NCBI RefSeq assembly: GCF_001813675.1
Contig: NZ_KV813657.1
Span: 48,482 to 89,375 of the forward strand
Direction: 5' to 3'
Source of the DNA: Streptococcus sp. HMSC078D09
GTDB taxonomy: Bacteria; Bacillota; Bacilli; Lactobacillales; Streptococcaceae
Length of the DNA stretch: 40,894 bases
Below, piece by piece: positions 17,882 through 28,170 of this stretch (position 1 is its first letter; each line of letters opens with the position of its first letter). Under the pieces are notes generated by a model. The model was not told the origin of the DNA. It did no database searches and saw nothing but the letters and a program-made list of their open reading frames with translations. The position numbers were made by a program, and so were the translations under genes.

Positions 17882-18220
17882 ATGGCGAGTATTATTTTTA
17901 CTGCGAAAGATATTTTTGATCAAGATTTCAAACGAGAAGTTCGTGGTTATAATAAAGATGAAGTAAATGAATTTTTGGATGATGTTATAAAAGACTATGA
18001 AACCTATGCTGCTTTAGTGAAGGAATTGCGTGAAGAAAACGCCCGCCTTCGTGAAGAACTTGCCCAAAAAGCACAGGAAACACCACAAACATCTCCGATT
18101 GCTAGCACCGCTACGCAAGAATTCCCGCAAGTGACAACAGCGACGAACTTTGATATACTCAAACGTCTCAATCGTTTGGAAAAAGAAGTTTTTGGGAAGC
18201 AGATCGTAGATCGCGATTAG
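17882..18220 (+). CDS. gpsB: Cell cycle protein GpsB
   Basis: GpsB is a small cytoplasmic DivIVA-like adaptor that links the septal and peripheral wall machineries and supports StkP activity in streptococci. I use ATG 17882 ([16 protein letters not shown]), with GGAGAG 5-7 bases upstream, giving 112 aa. The N-terminal DivIVA-type domain contains [20 protein letters not shown] and a coiled coil (about 35-65). A variable linker rich in Thr, Gln and Pro follows, and the C-terminal trimerisation helix reads [19 protein letters not shown]. Partners encoded in this window include PBP2x, MapZ and StkP. Confidence 0.95.
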   Translation: MASIIFTAKDIFDQDFKREVRGYNKDEVNEFLDDVIKDYETYAALVKELREENARLREELAQKAQETPQTSPIASTATQEFPQVTTATNFDILKRLNRLEKEVFGKQIVDRD

Positions 18221-18232
18221 TAATCCCATAGA

Positions 18233-18613
18233 TTGTGCAATTTTTGGATAATCGCGTGAGAGAATCCTCTCATGAGGAAAGTCCATGCTAGCACAGGCTG
18301 TGATGCCTGTAGTGTTTGTGCTAGGTGAATCCATAAGCCTAGGGACTCGGTATTCAAGTTACGGCGAGTGAAGGAGCTAAGTCTAAGGATAAGCTCTAGT
18401 AACTCTGAAAGTGCCACAGTGACGTAGTTTTTAGGGAAACCTAAAAAGTGGAACGCGGTAAACCCCTCAAGCTAGCAACCCAAACTTTGGTCGGGGCATG
18501 GAATGCGTGGAAACGAACATAGCATTCTGACTGGAAACAGTAGACAGATGATTATCGAAGGAAATGGTACCTAGTCATTTCTGGAACAAAACATGGCTTA
18601 TAGAAAATTGCAT
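18233..18613 (+). ncRNA. rnpB: RNase P RNA (type B)
   Basis: This is the catalytic RNA that removes tRNA 5' leaders. The terminal P1 helix is formed by TGCAATTTTT near 18235 and GAAAATTGCA near 18603. Conserved core blocks are GAGGAAAGTCC (18278 region) and the ACAGTAGACAGATGATTAT segment near 18537. Length of about 380 nt fits the Bacillus/Streptococcus type B class. It follows gpsB by only 12 bases, so its promoter lies within gpsB or the RNA is processed from a longer transcript. The exact ends are estimates. Confidence 0.93.
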
Positions 18614-18623
18614 ATAGGTTGAT

Positions 18624-18655
18624 GAGGTGGAGAGAGATCTCAACCTCCTTTTTTA
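18624..18655 (+). terminator. Terminator after rnpB
   Basis: GAGGT-GAGA pairs with TCTC-ACCTC with one mismatch around a GAGA loop, followed by a run of seven T residues. Confidence 0.8.
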
Positions 18656-18671
18656 AAGTGATAGGAATAAG

Positions 18672-19829
18672 ATGAAAAAACAATTTGAATTGATTGCAAC
18701 GGTCGCTGCTGGCTTAGAGGCTGTTGTTGGTCGAGAACTACGCGATCTCGGCTACGATTGCCAGGTTGAAAATGGACGGGTTCGATTTCAAGGAGACCGT
18801 CGAGCAATCATAGAGACCAATCTCTGGTTGCGAGCGGCTGATCGAGTAAAAATTGTGGTTGGGACTTTTCCAGCCAAAACCTTCGAAGAACTCTTTCAAG
18901 GTGTCTTTGCTTTGGATTGGGAAAATTATTTGCCTTTAGGAGCACGTTTTCCCATTTCTAAGGCTAAATGTGTCAAATCAAAACTTCATAATGAACCTAG
19001 CGTTCAGGCCATTTCGAAAAAAGCAGTGGTTAAAAAGTTACAAAAACATTATGCCCGCCCAGAAGGTGTTCCTCTCATGGAAAATGGGGCAGAGTTCAAG
19101 ATCGAAGTATCGATCCTTAAAGATCAAGCCACTGTCTTGATTGACACCACTGGTAGTAGCCTCTTCAAACGTGGTTATCGGACTGAAAAAGGGGGAGCCC
19201 CTATTAAGGAAAATATGGCAGCGGCAATTCTTATGCTGTCAAACTGGTATCCAGATAAGCCCTTGATTGACCCCACATGTGGTTCTGGAACGTTTTGTAT
19301 TGAGGCAGCGATGATTGCGAGAAATATGGCACCTGGTTTACGTCGGACCTTTTCTTTTGAAGAATGGAACTGGATGGATGATCGCTTGATTCATGAAGTC
19401 CGTCAAGAAGCAAGCAGAAAAATCAATCGCGAGATCGAATTGGATATTATGGGAACTGATATCGATGCGCGGATGGTTGAGATTGCCAAAGAAAATGCCC
19501 AGAAAGCGGGCGTTAGCAGTGACATTACTTTTAAACAAATGCGAGTCCAAGATCTTCACTCAGATAAGATCAACGGGGTGATTATCTCCAATCCTCCATA
19601 TGGAGAACGATTATCTGATGATGAAGGTGTGACGAAATTGTATACTGAAATGGGGCACGTATTTGCACCTCTCAAAACCTGGAGTAAATTTATCTTAACC
19701 AGTGATGAAGGTTTTGAATCTAAATTCGGTAGTAAAGCAGATAAAAAACGAAAACTTTATAACGGAACCCTAAAAGTTGATCTCTACCAATATTTTGGGG
19801 AACGAGTAAAACGGCAGATTAAGGCATAG
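18672..19829 (+). CDS. THUMP-domain 23S rRNA guanine-N2 methyltransferase, RlmL type
   Basis: The 385-aa protein combines an N-terminal ferredoxin-like and THUMP RNA-binding region (about 1-160) with a C-terminal class I SAM methyltransferase. Motif I reads DPTCGSGTFCIEAAMIARN, and the catalytic motif IV is NPPYGERL, typical of enzymes methylating the exocyclic amine of guanine. It corresponds to the N-terminal, RlmL-like half of the E. coli RlmKL fusion (m2G2445), and to B. subtilis YpsC. The family is clear; the exact target base is inferred. It lies between rnpB and mapZ, 11 bases before mapZ. Confidence 0.9.
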   Translation: MKKQFELIATVAAGLEAVVGRELRDLGYDCQVENGRVRFQGDRRAIIETNLWLRAADRVKIVVGTFPAKTFEELFQGVFALDWENYLPLGARFPISKAKCVKSKLHNEPSVQAISKKAVVKKLQKHYARPEGVPLMENGAEFKIEVSILKDQATVLIDTTGSSLFKRGYRTEKGGAPIKENMAAAILMLSNWYPDKPLIDPTCGSGTFCIEAAMIARNMAPGLRRTFSFEEWNWMDDRLIHEVRQEASRKINREIELDIMGTDIDARMVEIAKENAQKAGVSSDITFKQMRVQDLHSDKINGVIISNPPYGERLSDDEGVTKLYTEMGHVFAPLKTWSKFILTSDEGFESKFGSKADKKRKLYNGTLKVDLYQYFGERVKRQIKA

Positions 19830-19840
19830 AAAGGATTTTT

Positions 19841-21265
19841 ATGACAGAGAAGGATAAAAAGCCATTAGAGCAAGAAACAGAATCAATTTTAGAGTTTGAA
19901 GATGCTAAAGAGATGACGATTGGGCAGGCCAATCGAAAGGCAGAAGAAATCGAAGCAGGTGTAACGGAAGGTGATAATGTCTTAGACAAATACATCAAAC
20001 AACACCGAGCAGAAATTGAAGCGGAAAAATACGATACAAAGATCTTAGCTAAGGAAGAGTTGGCTAAAGCTGAAGAGTTGGCAGCTTCAGAAACAGTTGC
20101 CGAAGTAGCTGAAGCAGTGGAGGCACCGGAAGTAACGGAAACAGTCTTGGAACAAAGGCCTGAAATGGATGCTATCTCAACAGAATTACCTGCTAAGATT
20201 AAATTTGGACCTACACCAACTGAACCAATTGTAGAAGCAGAGGAGCTTCCTGAGGAAACACCAAGCAATGCGGGTAAACGAATCAAAGCAGTTCTATACT
20301 CTGCATTAGGTCTAGCGATTGTCGGGTCGGCCATTTTTGTGACCTATAACTGGATGCACAGTCGTGGAAAATCTGGTGGTACAACTGTTGTATCGTCTTC
20401 ATCTAGCAAGTCATCTTCTACTTCTAAATCAGGTAGCAGTGAAACACAGGCTCAAAAATTGGAAGAGTTTACCAAAGCCTACGATGCCTTTTTTGTAGAT
20501 GAATCAAAAAGTGCTCTTAAAAATGATAAATTCGGAGACTTGGAAAATCTGAAGAAACTGCTGGACAAATTAGAAGGAAGCAGTGATTATAATGCGGCTA
20601 AAACAAAATATGAAGACCTTGTGAAGCAAGTTTCTGCTATTCAAAAAGTGAATTCTCAATTTAGTTCTCCAGTCATCAAAGATGGAGTTCTTGATGCAAC
20701 TGCCAAAGCGAAAAGTGATGCGACCTTTGCAGAAACAAAGACAGGCAATGAAAAATTAGATAGCTTATTGAATGAAGCGGTTGCGCAAGGACGTTCACAA
20801 CAAGTTGCGACACCGGCACCAGTGACTGGAACAGGAGGTACAGATACTTCTAATGCAACTCCAGCCCCAGCTCAAGCAGCAACGCCTACGGCCCCAGCTG
20901 TCAATGCTGCTACAGGTAGTGTAGGAACGGCAAACCCAGGCTATTCAGGGTACGGTCTTCCAAGCGATGGTGTCCCACTTCAGCGGAACTTGAGTCGTGT
21001 GCCATATAACCAAGCAGCTATCAATGATGTCAATAACCCAGCTTGGGTATTTGGTGATGGGATCCTTGAAAAAGTATTGAATATTGCTCGTAAACGTGGA
21101 CATATCACTGGCAATCAATACATTTTAGAGCGTGTCAATATCATTAACGGTAATGGCTATTACAACCTCTTCAAACCAGATGGAACCTATCTCTTTAGTA
21201 TCAATGCCAAAACGGGTTATTTCGTAGGAAACGGAAAAGGTCATTCAGATGCTCTGGATTATTAA
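19841..21265 (+). CDS. mapZ: Mid-cell-anchored division site protein MapZ (LocZ)
   Basis: MapZ binds peptidoglycan and marks the future division sites in streptococci, guiding FtsZ. The 474-aa product has an acidic cytoplasmic domain (1-148), a single span (about 149-170), a Ser/Thr-rich linker, a helical extracellular domain, a Pro/Ala/Thr-rich spacer and a conserved C-terminal domain (about 365-474, including GNQYILERVNIINGNGYYNL). This architecture and the place after an RlmL-type gene match pneumococcal MapZ. It is an StkP substrate there; Thr66 in EKYDTKIL lies close to the known pneumococcal site, which is inference by position. AAGGA precedes the ATG. Confidence 0.92.
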   Translation: MTEKDKKPLEQETESILEFEDAKEMTIGQANRKAEEIEAGVTEGDNVLDKYIKQHRAEIEAEKYDTKILAKEELAKAEELAASETVAEVAEAVEAPEVTETVLEQRPEMDAISTELPAKIKFGPTPTEPIVEAEELPEETPSNAGKRIKAVLYSALGLAIVGSAIFVTYNWMHSRGKSGGTTVVSSSSSKSSSTSKSGSSETQAQKLEEFTKAYDAFFVDESKSALKNDKFGDLENLKKLLDKLEGSSDYNAAKTKYEDLVKQVSAIQKVNSQFSSPVIKDGVLDATAKAKSDATFAETKTGNEKLDSLLNEAVAQGRSQQVATPAPVTGTGGTDTSNATPAPAQAATPTAPAVNAATGSVGTANPGYSGYGLPSDGVPLQRNLSRVPYNQAAINDVNNPAWVFGDGILEKVLNIARKRGHITGNQYILERVNIINGNGYYNLFKPDGTYLFSINAKTGYFVGNGKGHSDALDY

Positions 21266-21305
21266 TGCTTGATCAGACATACCATTTCTGGGAAAAAATG
21301 ACAAT

Positions 21306-21338
21306 AAAAAAGGATGAACCAGAGGTTCATCCTTTTTT
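21306..21338. terminator. Shared terminator between mapZ and luxS
   Basis: Positions 21306-21320 and 21324-21338 form a perfect 15-bp stem with a 3-base loop and A/T tails on both sides, serving the convergent genes mapZ and luxS. Confidence 0.9.
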
Positions 21339-21343
21339 TAGTC

Positions 21344-21826
21344 TTAAACAAGATGACGTTCAAACGGATCGTCAGAAATTCCTTGATCTAGAATCAGGCG
21401 ACACCATTCTTTGGCTGAGAAGAGGCTGTGGTCCTTGTAATTTCCACAAGACTCAATGGTTGTGCCTGGGACATCCTCCCAAGTACTGACAGATGCAATT
21501 TCTTCTAAAGAATCTTTGATTACTTTAGCAATTTCCGTACTCGAATGTTGTCCCCACATGATCATATGAAAACCGGTGCGACATCCAAATGGGGAACAAT
21601 CAATCATACCATCGATGCGTTTGCGAATGAGCATCGCAAGAAGATGCTCGATCGTGTGGAGACCAGCAGTTGGAATCGCATTTTCATTGGGCTGCACCAA
21701 ACGAATATCAAAATTGGAGATGATGTCTCCTTTCGGTCCAGTTTCCTCACCAATCAAGCGTACATAGGGAGCCTTCACAGCTGTGTGGTCCAATTCAAAA
21801 CTTTCAACAATTACTTCTTTTGTCAT
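21344..21826 (-). CDS. luxS: S-ribosylhomocysteine lyase LuxS
   Basis: LuxS cleaves S-ribosylhomocysteine to homocysteine and DPD, the precursor of autoinducer-2, in the activated methyl cycle. The 160-aa length is standard. The metal ligands are H57 and H61 in the HTIEH motif plus C127 in [10 protein letters not shown]60 and C82 (GCRTGFH) fit the catalytic pair. AAGGA lies upstream of the ATG, and a good promoter is visible. Single-gene unit, convergent with mapZ. The partner Pfs nucleosidase is not in this window. Confidence 0.97.
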   Translation of the reverse strand: MTKEVIVESFELDHTAVKAPYVRLIGEETGPKGDIISNFDIRLVQPNENAIPTAGLHTIEHLLAMLIRKRIDGMIDCSPFGCRTGFHMIMWGQHSSTEIAKVIKDSLEEIASVSTWEDVPGTTIESCGNYKDHSLFSAKEWCRLILDQGISDDPFERHLV

Positions 21827-21852
21827 ACTTAAATCCTTCTTTGTTTTTCTTG

Positions 21853-21881
21853 ATTATAGCATAAAAAAGCAGATTCAACAA
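21853..21881 (-). promoter_or_regulatory. Promoter of luxS
   Basis: On the minus strand TTGTTG (21881-21876) and TATAAT (21858-21853) are 17 bases apart, and the -10 has the TGC extension. Confidence 0.75.
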
Positions 21882-21983
21882 AGTGGAAATTAATGAATTC
21901 CTCACAGATGTTCCATGAAAGAAAAGTCGACAAAAGAACAAGCATTAAGCAAAAATATAAAAGGTTTTTCCTGTTTTTTTAGA

Positions 21984-22012
21984 TTGTTAATTTTAGTAAT
22001 TTATGGTAAAAT
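21984..22012 (+). promoter_or_regulatory. Promoter of rny
   Basis: TTGTTA (21984-21989) and TAAAAT (22007-22012) are separated by 17 bases, and TGG directly precedes the -10. Confidence 0.65.
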
Positions 22013-22060
22013 GTAAAAGAATTTTTAATTCAACTAATTAAATAGATTTGGGGTAAAAGC

Positions 22061-23668
22061 ATGAATTTTGTTATTACAGGTGTTTTTGCCGCGGTCATTG
22101 GTTTAGTCATTGGATATGTGGGAACTGCTCTTAAAATGAAAGCTTCAAAAGAAGCTGCGGAACTCACCCTTTTGAATGCTGAACAAGAAGCAACGAATTT
22201 ACGTGGACAGGCAGAACGTGAAGCCGATTTGATTTTAAAAGAGGCGAAGCATGAGTCAAGTTCACTTAAAAAAGAAGCACTTTTGGAGGCAAAGGAAGAA
22301 GCCAGAAAATATCGTGAAGAGGTCGATGCTGAGTTTAAGTCAGAACGACAAGAATTGAAGCAATTAGAAAGCCGTTTGGCAGAACGTGCTAGCAATCTTG
22401 ATCGCAAAGACGACATTTTAACAAGCAAAGAACAGTCTCTTGAACACAAAGAGCAAAGTCTTACAGATAGAACTAAACACATTGATGCGCGTGAACAACA
22501 GCTGGAAGAGCTTGAACACAAGAAAGTAGAAGAACTGGAACGTGTCGCTGCTCTAAGTCAAGGAGAAGCGCGTGACATTATTTTGAGTCAGACGGAAGAG
22601 AAACTTTCAAAAGAAATTGCCTCACGGATTCGTGATGCTGAATTGGAAGTGAAAGAACGTTCTGATAAAATCGCAAAAGACATTCTCGTGCAAGCTATGC
22701 AGCGAATGGCGGGTGATTTTGTTGCTGAGCAAACAAACTCAACCGTTCATTTGCCAGACGATAGTATGAAAGGTCGAATTATCGGTCGTGAAGGTCGCAA
22801 TATTCGTACCTTTGAGAGTTTGACAGGTGTCGATGTGATTATTGATGATACGCCTGAGGTGGTGACCTTGTCAGGGTTTGATCCGATTCGTCGTGAAATC
22901 GCCCGCATGACAATGGAGAGCCTTCTCAAAGATGGTCGGATCCATCCAGCTCGTATCGAAGAGCTGGTTGAGAAGAACCGTCAGGAAATTGACAATCGTA
23001 TTCGTGAATACGGTGAGGCGGCTGCCTATGAAATTGGTGCGCCAAACCTCCATCCAGATTTGATGAAAATCATGGGACGGTTGCAATTCCGTACTTCATA
23101 TGGTCAAAACGTTTTGCGTCACTCCATTGAAGTTGCCAAACTTTCTGGTATTATTGCTAGCGAGTTGGGTGAAAATGCTACCTTGGCACGACGTGCAGGA
23201 TTCTTACATGATATCGGTAAAGCGATTGACCGTGAAGTGGAAGGAAGTCACGTTGAGATTGGGACTGAATTGGCACGGAAGTACAAGGAACACCCAGTGG
23301 TGGTCAATACCATTGCCAGTCACCATGGTGACGTGGAACCAGAAAGTGTCATCGCAGTCATTGTCGCTGCAGCGGATGCCTTGAGTGCAGCTCGACCTGG
23401 AGCACGAAGTGAGTCACTTGAAAGCTACATCAAACGCTTGCAAGATCTTGAAGAAATTGCAAATAGTTTTGAAGGAGTTAAGACAAGTTTCGCCCTTCAA
23501 GCGGGTCGTGAAATCCGTATTATGGTTAGCCCTGAGGCAATCAAGGATGATAAAGTGACGATCTTGGCTCATGATATTCGTGAGAAGATCGAGTCCAATC
23601 TTGAATATCCTGGAAACATTAAGGTTACCGTTATTCGAGAATTGCGTGCAGTCGATTACGCAAAATAA
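22061..23668 (+). CDS. rny: Ribonuclease Y
   Basis: RNase Y is a membrane-anchored endoribonuclease that initiates mRNA decay in many Gram-positives. The 535-aa protein has an N-terminal span (about 2-22), a long charged coiled coil (about 28-205), a KH RNA-binding domain with [15 protein letters not shown] at 238-252, and an HD hydrolase domain with the metal-binding H383-D384 in FLHDIGKA. Length and domain order match the family closely. GGGGTAAAAGC precedes the ATG. It is a single-gene unit ending in a strong terminator before gmk. Confidence 0.96.
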   Translation: MNFVITGVFAAVIGLVIGYVGTALKMKASKEAAELTLLNAEQEATNLRGQAEREADLILKEAKHESSSLKKEALLEAKEEARKYREEVDAEFKSERQELKQLESRLAERASNLDRKDDILTSKEQSLEHKEQSLTDRTKHIDAREQQLEELEHKKVEELERVAALSQGEARDIILSQTEEKLSKEIASRIRDAELEVKERSDKIAKDILVQAMQRMAGDFVAEQTNSTVHLPDDSMKGRIIGREGRNIRTFESLTGVDVIIDDTPEVVTLSGFDPIRREIARMTMESLLKDGRIHPARIEELVEKNRQEIDNRIREYGEAAAYEIGAPNLHPDLMKIMGRLQFRTSYGQNVLRHSIEVAKLSGIIASELGENATLARRAGFLHDIGKAIDREVEGSHVEIGTELARKYKEHPVVVNTIASHHGDVEPESVIAVIVAAADALSAARPGARSESLESYIKRLQDLEEIANSFEGVKTSFALQAGREIRIMVSPEAIKDDKVTILAHDIREKIESNLEYPGNIKVTVIRELRAVDYAK

Positions 23669-23671
23669 ACG

Positions 23672-23702
23672 AAAAGCTTGAGATCTAGCATCTCAAGCTT
23701 TT
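23672..23702 (+). terminator. Terminator after rny
   Basis: Positions 23672-23684 and 23690-23702 form a perfect 13-bp stem (AAGCTTGAGAT core) with a 5-base loop and T tail. Confidence 0.85.
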
Positions 23703-23718
23703 TGAATGAAAAAATCAG

Positions 23719-23747
23719 TTGAAAATTAGGCTGATTTTTGTTACACT
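23719..23747 (+). promoter_or_regulatory. Promoter of the gmk-stkP operon
   Basis: TTGAAA (23719-23724) and TACACT (23742-23747) are separated by 17 bases, 28 bases before gmk. It would drive gmk-rpoZ-priA-fmt-rsmB-phpP-stkP. Confidence 0.65.
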
Positions 23748-23753
23748 AGATAG

Positions 23754-24407
<654 letters not shown>

Positions 24408-24432
24408 ATAATTAGAAATTAGGTATAGGAAT

Positions 24433-24747
24433 ATGATGTTAAAACCTTCTATTGATACATTGCTTGACAAAGTACCATCAAAATATTCATTGGTCATTCT
24501 TGAGGCAAAACGGGCCCACGAATTGGAAAGTGGTGCAGTACCAACTCAAGAATTCCAATCAGTTAAATCAACATTACAAGCGCTTGAAGAAATCGAGTCT
24601 GGAAACGTAGTTGTTCACCCGGATCCAGAAGCAAAACGTGAAGCGCTTCGTCGTCGGATTGAAGCAGAGCGGATTCGCAAAGAAGAAGAAGAGCGCAAAA
24701 TTAAGGAACAAATTGCCAAAGAAAAAGAAGATGGTGAAAAAATTTAA
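24433..24747 (+). CDS. rpoZ: RNA polymerase omega subunit
   Basis: Omega stabilises the beta-prime subunit of RNA polymerase. The 104-aa protein has the conserved N-terminal core [22 protein letters not shown], followed by a strongly charged Glu/Lys/Arg helix at the C-terminus, as in other streptococci. Two adjacent ATG codons (24433 and 24436) could both initiate. It lies between gmk and priA in the same direction. Confidence 0.95.
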   Translation: MMLKPSIDTLLDKVPSKYSLVILEAKRAHELESGAVPTQEFQSVKSTLQALEEIESGNVVVHPDPEAKREALRRRIEAERIRKEEEERKIKEQIAKEKEDGEKI

Positions 24748-24834
24748 GGTTGGGGCTTCTCAATCTTATTTTTTGCTATTTAAAGGGTTCCGTGATAAAG
24801 TAAAGCTCATATGATAGAGGCTGGAGGTGAAAAA

Positions 24835-27219
24835 GTGATAGCAAAAGTCATCGTAGATGTCCCATTGATGCAGACAGATAAACCCTATTCTTATCAGATC
24901 CCATCAGAATTTGAGGATATGGTGGAGGCAGGTATGCGAGTTCATGTCCCCTTTGGTAAAGGGAATCGCCTTATTCAAGGGATTGTGGTAGATGTTTTAG
25001 AAGAGGCAGAAACAAGCGAGGAATTAAAAGCGATTGTTGAGGTCTTGGACTACACTCCGGTCTTAAATCAAGAGCAGTTCTGGTTGGCAGATCAATTACG
25101 AAAAAGTGTTTTTTCTTATAAGATCACGATTTTAAAAACCATGCTTCCTTCTCTCCTCAATTCGAGTTATGATAAGATTTTGTATCCTCAACCTTCTTTA
25201 GATCCAACCCTCAAAGTGAAACTTTTTGGTGAAAAAAATGAAGTTTCTTTTTCTTCTCTAGATGCGGCCGATCAAGCCCAAGTGATGCGGTTGGTCAGAA
25301 AAGGAGATTTGGTACTCGAATACAAGGCCAAGGATAAGAAACAAATTAAAACAGAAAAATGGTATCGCGTTAACCAGGAAGGATTAAAAGAACTTCAACC
25401 ATCAGCGAGAGCTAAAAAAAGGCTAGCATTGAAAGAGTGCCTGTTACTAGAACAAGGGGAGCAACCCTTAGCAGGATTGTATCAGGATTTTTCACGAGAA
25501 GTAGTGGCTTATTTTATTGATCAGGGTGTTTTAGAAATAACAGAACGAGAAGTGAATCGGGCGGCTGCATATTATGAAGGCAAAGAACAGACCCAGGCTC
25601 TGCTTTTAAATTCAGAGCAATCAAAAGCTGTCGAAACAGTAGTTTCTCAAATTGGGAAAACATCAAAGCCTTTTTTATTAGAAGGTGTGACTGGAAGTGG
25701 GAAAACAGAAGTTTATCTGCAGATTATTCAGGAAGTTCTCAATAAGGGGAAAACGGCTATTATGTTGGTCCCTGAGATTTCCCTGACACCACAGATGACG
25801 GATCGTTTTATCTCTCGTTTTGGTCAGGAAGTAGCCATTCTACACTCGGGCTTATCAAATGGTGAGAAGTATGATCAATGGCGAAAAGTTGAACGTGGGG
25901 AGGCCAAGGTAGTCGTTGGAGCACGCTCAGCCATCTTTGCTCCTTTAAAAAACATCGGAGCGATCATTATTGATGAGGAGCACGAGGCTTCCTACAAACA
26001 AGATAGTAATCCACGCTACCACGCAAGGGATGTTGCAGTCCTAAGGGCTCAGTACAATCAAGCAGTCTTGCTTCTTGGATCTGCTACACCAAGTTTAGAA
26101 TCACGGGCTCGTGCAACAAAAGGGGTTTATGAATTAATTCGTCTGACCCAGCGGGCCAATCCGGCAGCCAAAATTCCAGAAGTTAAAGTCGTTGATTTTC
26201 GTGATTATATTGGCCAAAATGAAGCTGGTAACTTTACTCCGGTTCTAGTGGAAGCTATTGCTGATCGCTTGCATAAAAAAGAGCAGGTTGTCTTGATGTT
26301 GAACCGCCGTGGTTATTCCAGTTTTGTCATGTGTCGCGAGTGTGGAACTGTAGATACTTGTCCCAATTGTGATATCTCACTGACCCTCCACATGGATACT
26401 AAAACCATGAACTGTCATTATTGTGGCTATAGCAAAGCGATTCCTCGACACTGTCCAAATTGCCAAAGTCCTTCCATTCGTTATTACGGGACAGGAACAC
26501 AAAAAGCTTATGATGAATTACAAGAGATCTTTCCTGAAGCTAAAATTCTGCGAATGGATGTGGATACCACTCGAAAAAAGGGGAGCCACGCAGCGATATT
26601 AGATGCTTTTGGGAATGGAGAAGCGGATATTTTGTTAGGGACGCAAATGATTGCGAAGGGATTGGATTTTCCAAATGTGACGTTAGTGGGTGTCTTGAAT
26701 GCGGATACTTCTTTAAATTTACCGGATTATCGATCCTCTGAGAGAACCTTTCAACTCTTGACTCAGGTGGCAGGAAGGGCCGGACGAGCAGAGAAAGAAG
26801 GAGAGGTTATCATTCAAAGCTACAACCCCAATCATTATGCGATTCGATTTGCCAAAGACCAAGATTATGAAGGTTTTTTTGCCTATGAAATGCAGATTCG
26901 CCGGCAGTTAGGCTATACGCCTTATTACTTCACAGTTGGGCTAACCCTATCTCATAAGAGTGAGGAAATGGTGAAGGAGAAGTCACATCAGGTCATGGAA
27001 ATTCTCCGATCTGGCTTATCTGATCAGGTCCAAATCTTAGGACCAACACCTAAACCAATTGCACGCACACATAATTTGTATCATTATCAAATCATTGTGA
27101 AATATCGTTTCGAAGAAGGCATGACTCAGGTCTTGAATCAAATCTTAGAATTTACACAAGAAAGAGGCAACCAAGATCTACGTGTCAGTATTGATAATGA
27201 ACCTCAAAGTTTTATGTAA
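24835..27219 (+). CDS. priA: Primosomal protein N' (helicase PriA)
   Basis: PriA recognises stalled forks and D-loops and reloads the replicative helicase. I prefer the GTG start at 24835 because GGAGG sits 7 bases before it, giving 794 aa; the ATG at 24811 has no ribosome site and would add eight residues that include the Shine-Dalgarno itself. Visible are Walker [10 protein letters not shown], Walker B DEEH, a zinc-binding series [14 protein letters not shown] and [17 protein letters not shown], and helicase motifs [14 protein letters not shown] and QVAGRAGR. It is 11 bases before fmt. Confidence 0.95.
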   Translation: MIAKVIVDVPLMQTDKPYSYQIPSEFEDMVEAGMRVHVPFGKGNRLIQGIVVDVLEEAETSEELKAIVEVLDYTPVLNQEQFWLADQLRKSVFSYKITILKTMLPSLLNSSYDKILYPQPSLDPTLKVKLFGEKNEVSFSSLDAADQAQVMRLVRKGDLVLEYKAKDKKQIKTEKWYRVNQEGLKELQPSARAKKRLALKECLLLEQGEQPLAGLYQDFSREVVAYFIDQGVLEITEREVNRAAAYYEGKEQTQALLLNSEQSKAVETVVSQIGKTSKPFLLEGVTGSGKTEVYLQIIQEVLNKGKTAIMLVPEISLTPQMTDRFISRFGQEVAILHSGLSNGEKYDQWRKVERGEAKVVVGARSAIFAPLKNIGAIIIDEEHEASYKQDSNPRYHARDVAVLRAQYNQAVLLLGSATPSLESRARATKGVYELIRLTQRANPAAKIPEVKVVDFRDYIGQNEAGNFTPVLVEAIADRLHKKEQVVLMLNRRGYSSFVMCRECGTVDTCPNCDISLTLHMDTKTMNCHYCGYSKAIPRHCPNCQSPSIRYYGTGTQKAYDELQEIFPEAKILRMDVDTTRKKGSHAAILDAFGNGEADILLGTQMIAKGLDFPNVTLVGVLNADTSLNLPDYRSSERTFQLLTQVAGRAGRAEKEGEVIIQSYNPNHYAIRFAKDQDYEGFFAYEMQIRRQLGYTPYYFTVGLTLSHKSEEMVKEKSHQVMEILRSGLSDQVQILGPTPKPIARTHNLYHYQIIVKYRFEEGMTQVLNQILEFTQERGNQDLRVSIDNEPQSFM

Positions 27220-27230
27220 GGAAGAAAGAA

Positions 27231-28166
27231 ATGACAAAATTAATTTTTATGGGAACGCCTGATTTTTCAGCGACGGTTTTAAAGGGATTGTTAGCAGATT
27301 CGCGCTATGAAATTTTGGCAGTTGTGACGCAACCAGACCGCAAAGTAGGTCGCAAAAAAGAGATTCGAATGACCCCGGTGAAGCAGGTAGCTTTAGACCA
27401 TCAACTACCAGTTCTTCAGCCGGAGAAATTATCGGGTAGTCCAGAAATGGAAACTCTCTTATCCCTAGATGCAGATGGAATTGTGACCGCTGCTTTTGGA
27501 CAATTTTTACCGACAAAATTGTTGGAGAACTTCCAATTTGCGGTGAATGTCCACGCGTCTTTATTGCCTAAATATAGAGGTGGAGCTCCCATTCACTATG
27601 CCCTGATCAATGGTGATGAAGAAGCTGGAGTTACAATTATGGAAATGGTCAAGGAAATGGATGCCGGAGACATGATTGCAGCTCGTTCTCTCCCAATTTT
27701 AGATGAGGACAATGTGGGAACTTTGTTTGAAAAATTGGCTGTTCTTGGACGGGATCTACTCCTAGATACTTTGCCAGCTTACCTGGCAGGGGAGATCAAG
27801 CCAAGTCCACAAGATCCAAGTTTGGTCACATTTTCACCGAATATTTTACCGGAAGAAGAGGTTTTGGACTGGACCAAAACCAATCGCCAAGTCTTTAACC
27901 AGATCCGAGGGATGAATCCTTGGCCAGTTGCTCATACGTTATTAAATGGTCAGCGCTTTAAAGTTTATGAAGCAGAGCTATGCGAAGGAAATGGAAATCC
28001 AGGAGAAGTGATTGCTTTGACCAAAAAAGAGTTGGTGGTCGCTGCAGGAGAAGGCGCGCTGTCCCTCAAAGTTGTGCAGCCGGCAGGAAAACCAAAAATG
28101 TCCACCACAGACTTTTTGAATGGCGCGGGTCGTCAATTGAAAGTAGGAGATCACTTTGGAAGTTAA
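27231..28166 (+). CDS. fmt: Methionyl-tRNA formyltransferase
   Basis: Fmt formylates initiator Met-tRNA using 10-formyl-tetrahydrofolate. The 311-aa protein has the catalytic formyltransferase domain with [19 protein letters not shown] and the C-terminal tRNA-binding domain (about 205-311). GGAAGAAAG precedes the ATG. It is tightly packed between priA and rsmB; the rsmB start lies 4 bases after its stop. Confidence 0.96.
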   Translation: MTKLIFMGTPDFSATVLKGLLADSRYEILAVVTQPDRKVGRKKEIRMTPVKQVALDHQLPVLQPEKLSGSPEMETLLSLDADGIVTAAFGQFLPTKLLENFQFAVNVHASLLPKYRGGAPIHYALINGDEEAGVTIMEMVKEMDAGDMIAARSLPILDEDNVGTLFEKLAVLGRDLLLDTLPAYLAGEIKPSPQDPSLVTFSPNILPEEEVLDWTKTNRQVFNQIRGMNPWPVAHTLLNGQRFKVYEAELCEGNGNPGEVIALTKKELVVAAGEGALSLKVVQPAGKPKMSTTDFLNGAGRQLKVGDHFGS

Positions 28167-28170
28167 ACAA

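Noticed and set aside
19819..20334. Long minus-strand frame rich in Ser and Ala opposite mapZ
   Set aside because: It is the complement of the acidic, low-complexity MapZ N-terminus and has no independent support.
21265..21489. A 74-codon plus-strand frame after mapZ
   Set aside because: It runs through the bidirectional terminator and antisense to luxS; its composition is that of a shadow frame.
22030..22521. Long minus-strand frame rich in Ser and Cys opposite rny
   Set aside because: It mirrors the coiled-coil codons of rny (Glu/Lys/Ala codons read backwards) and has no initiation signals.
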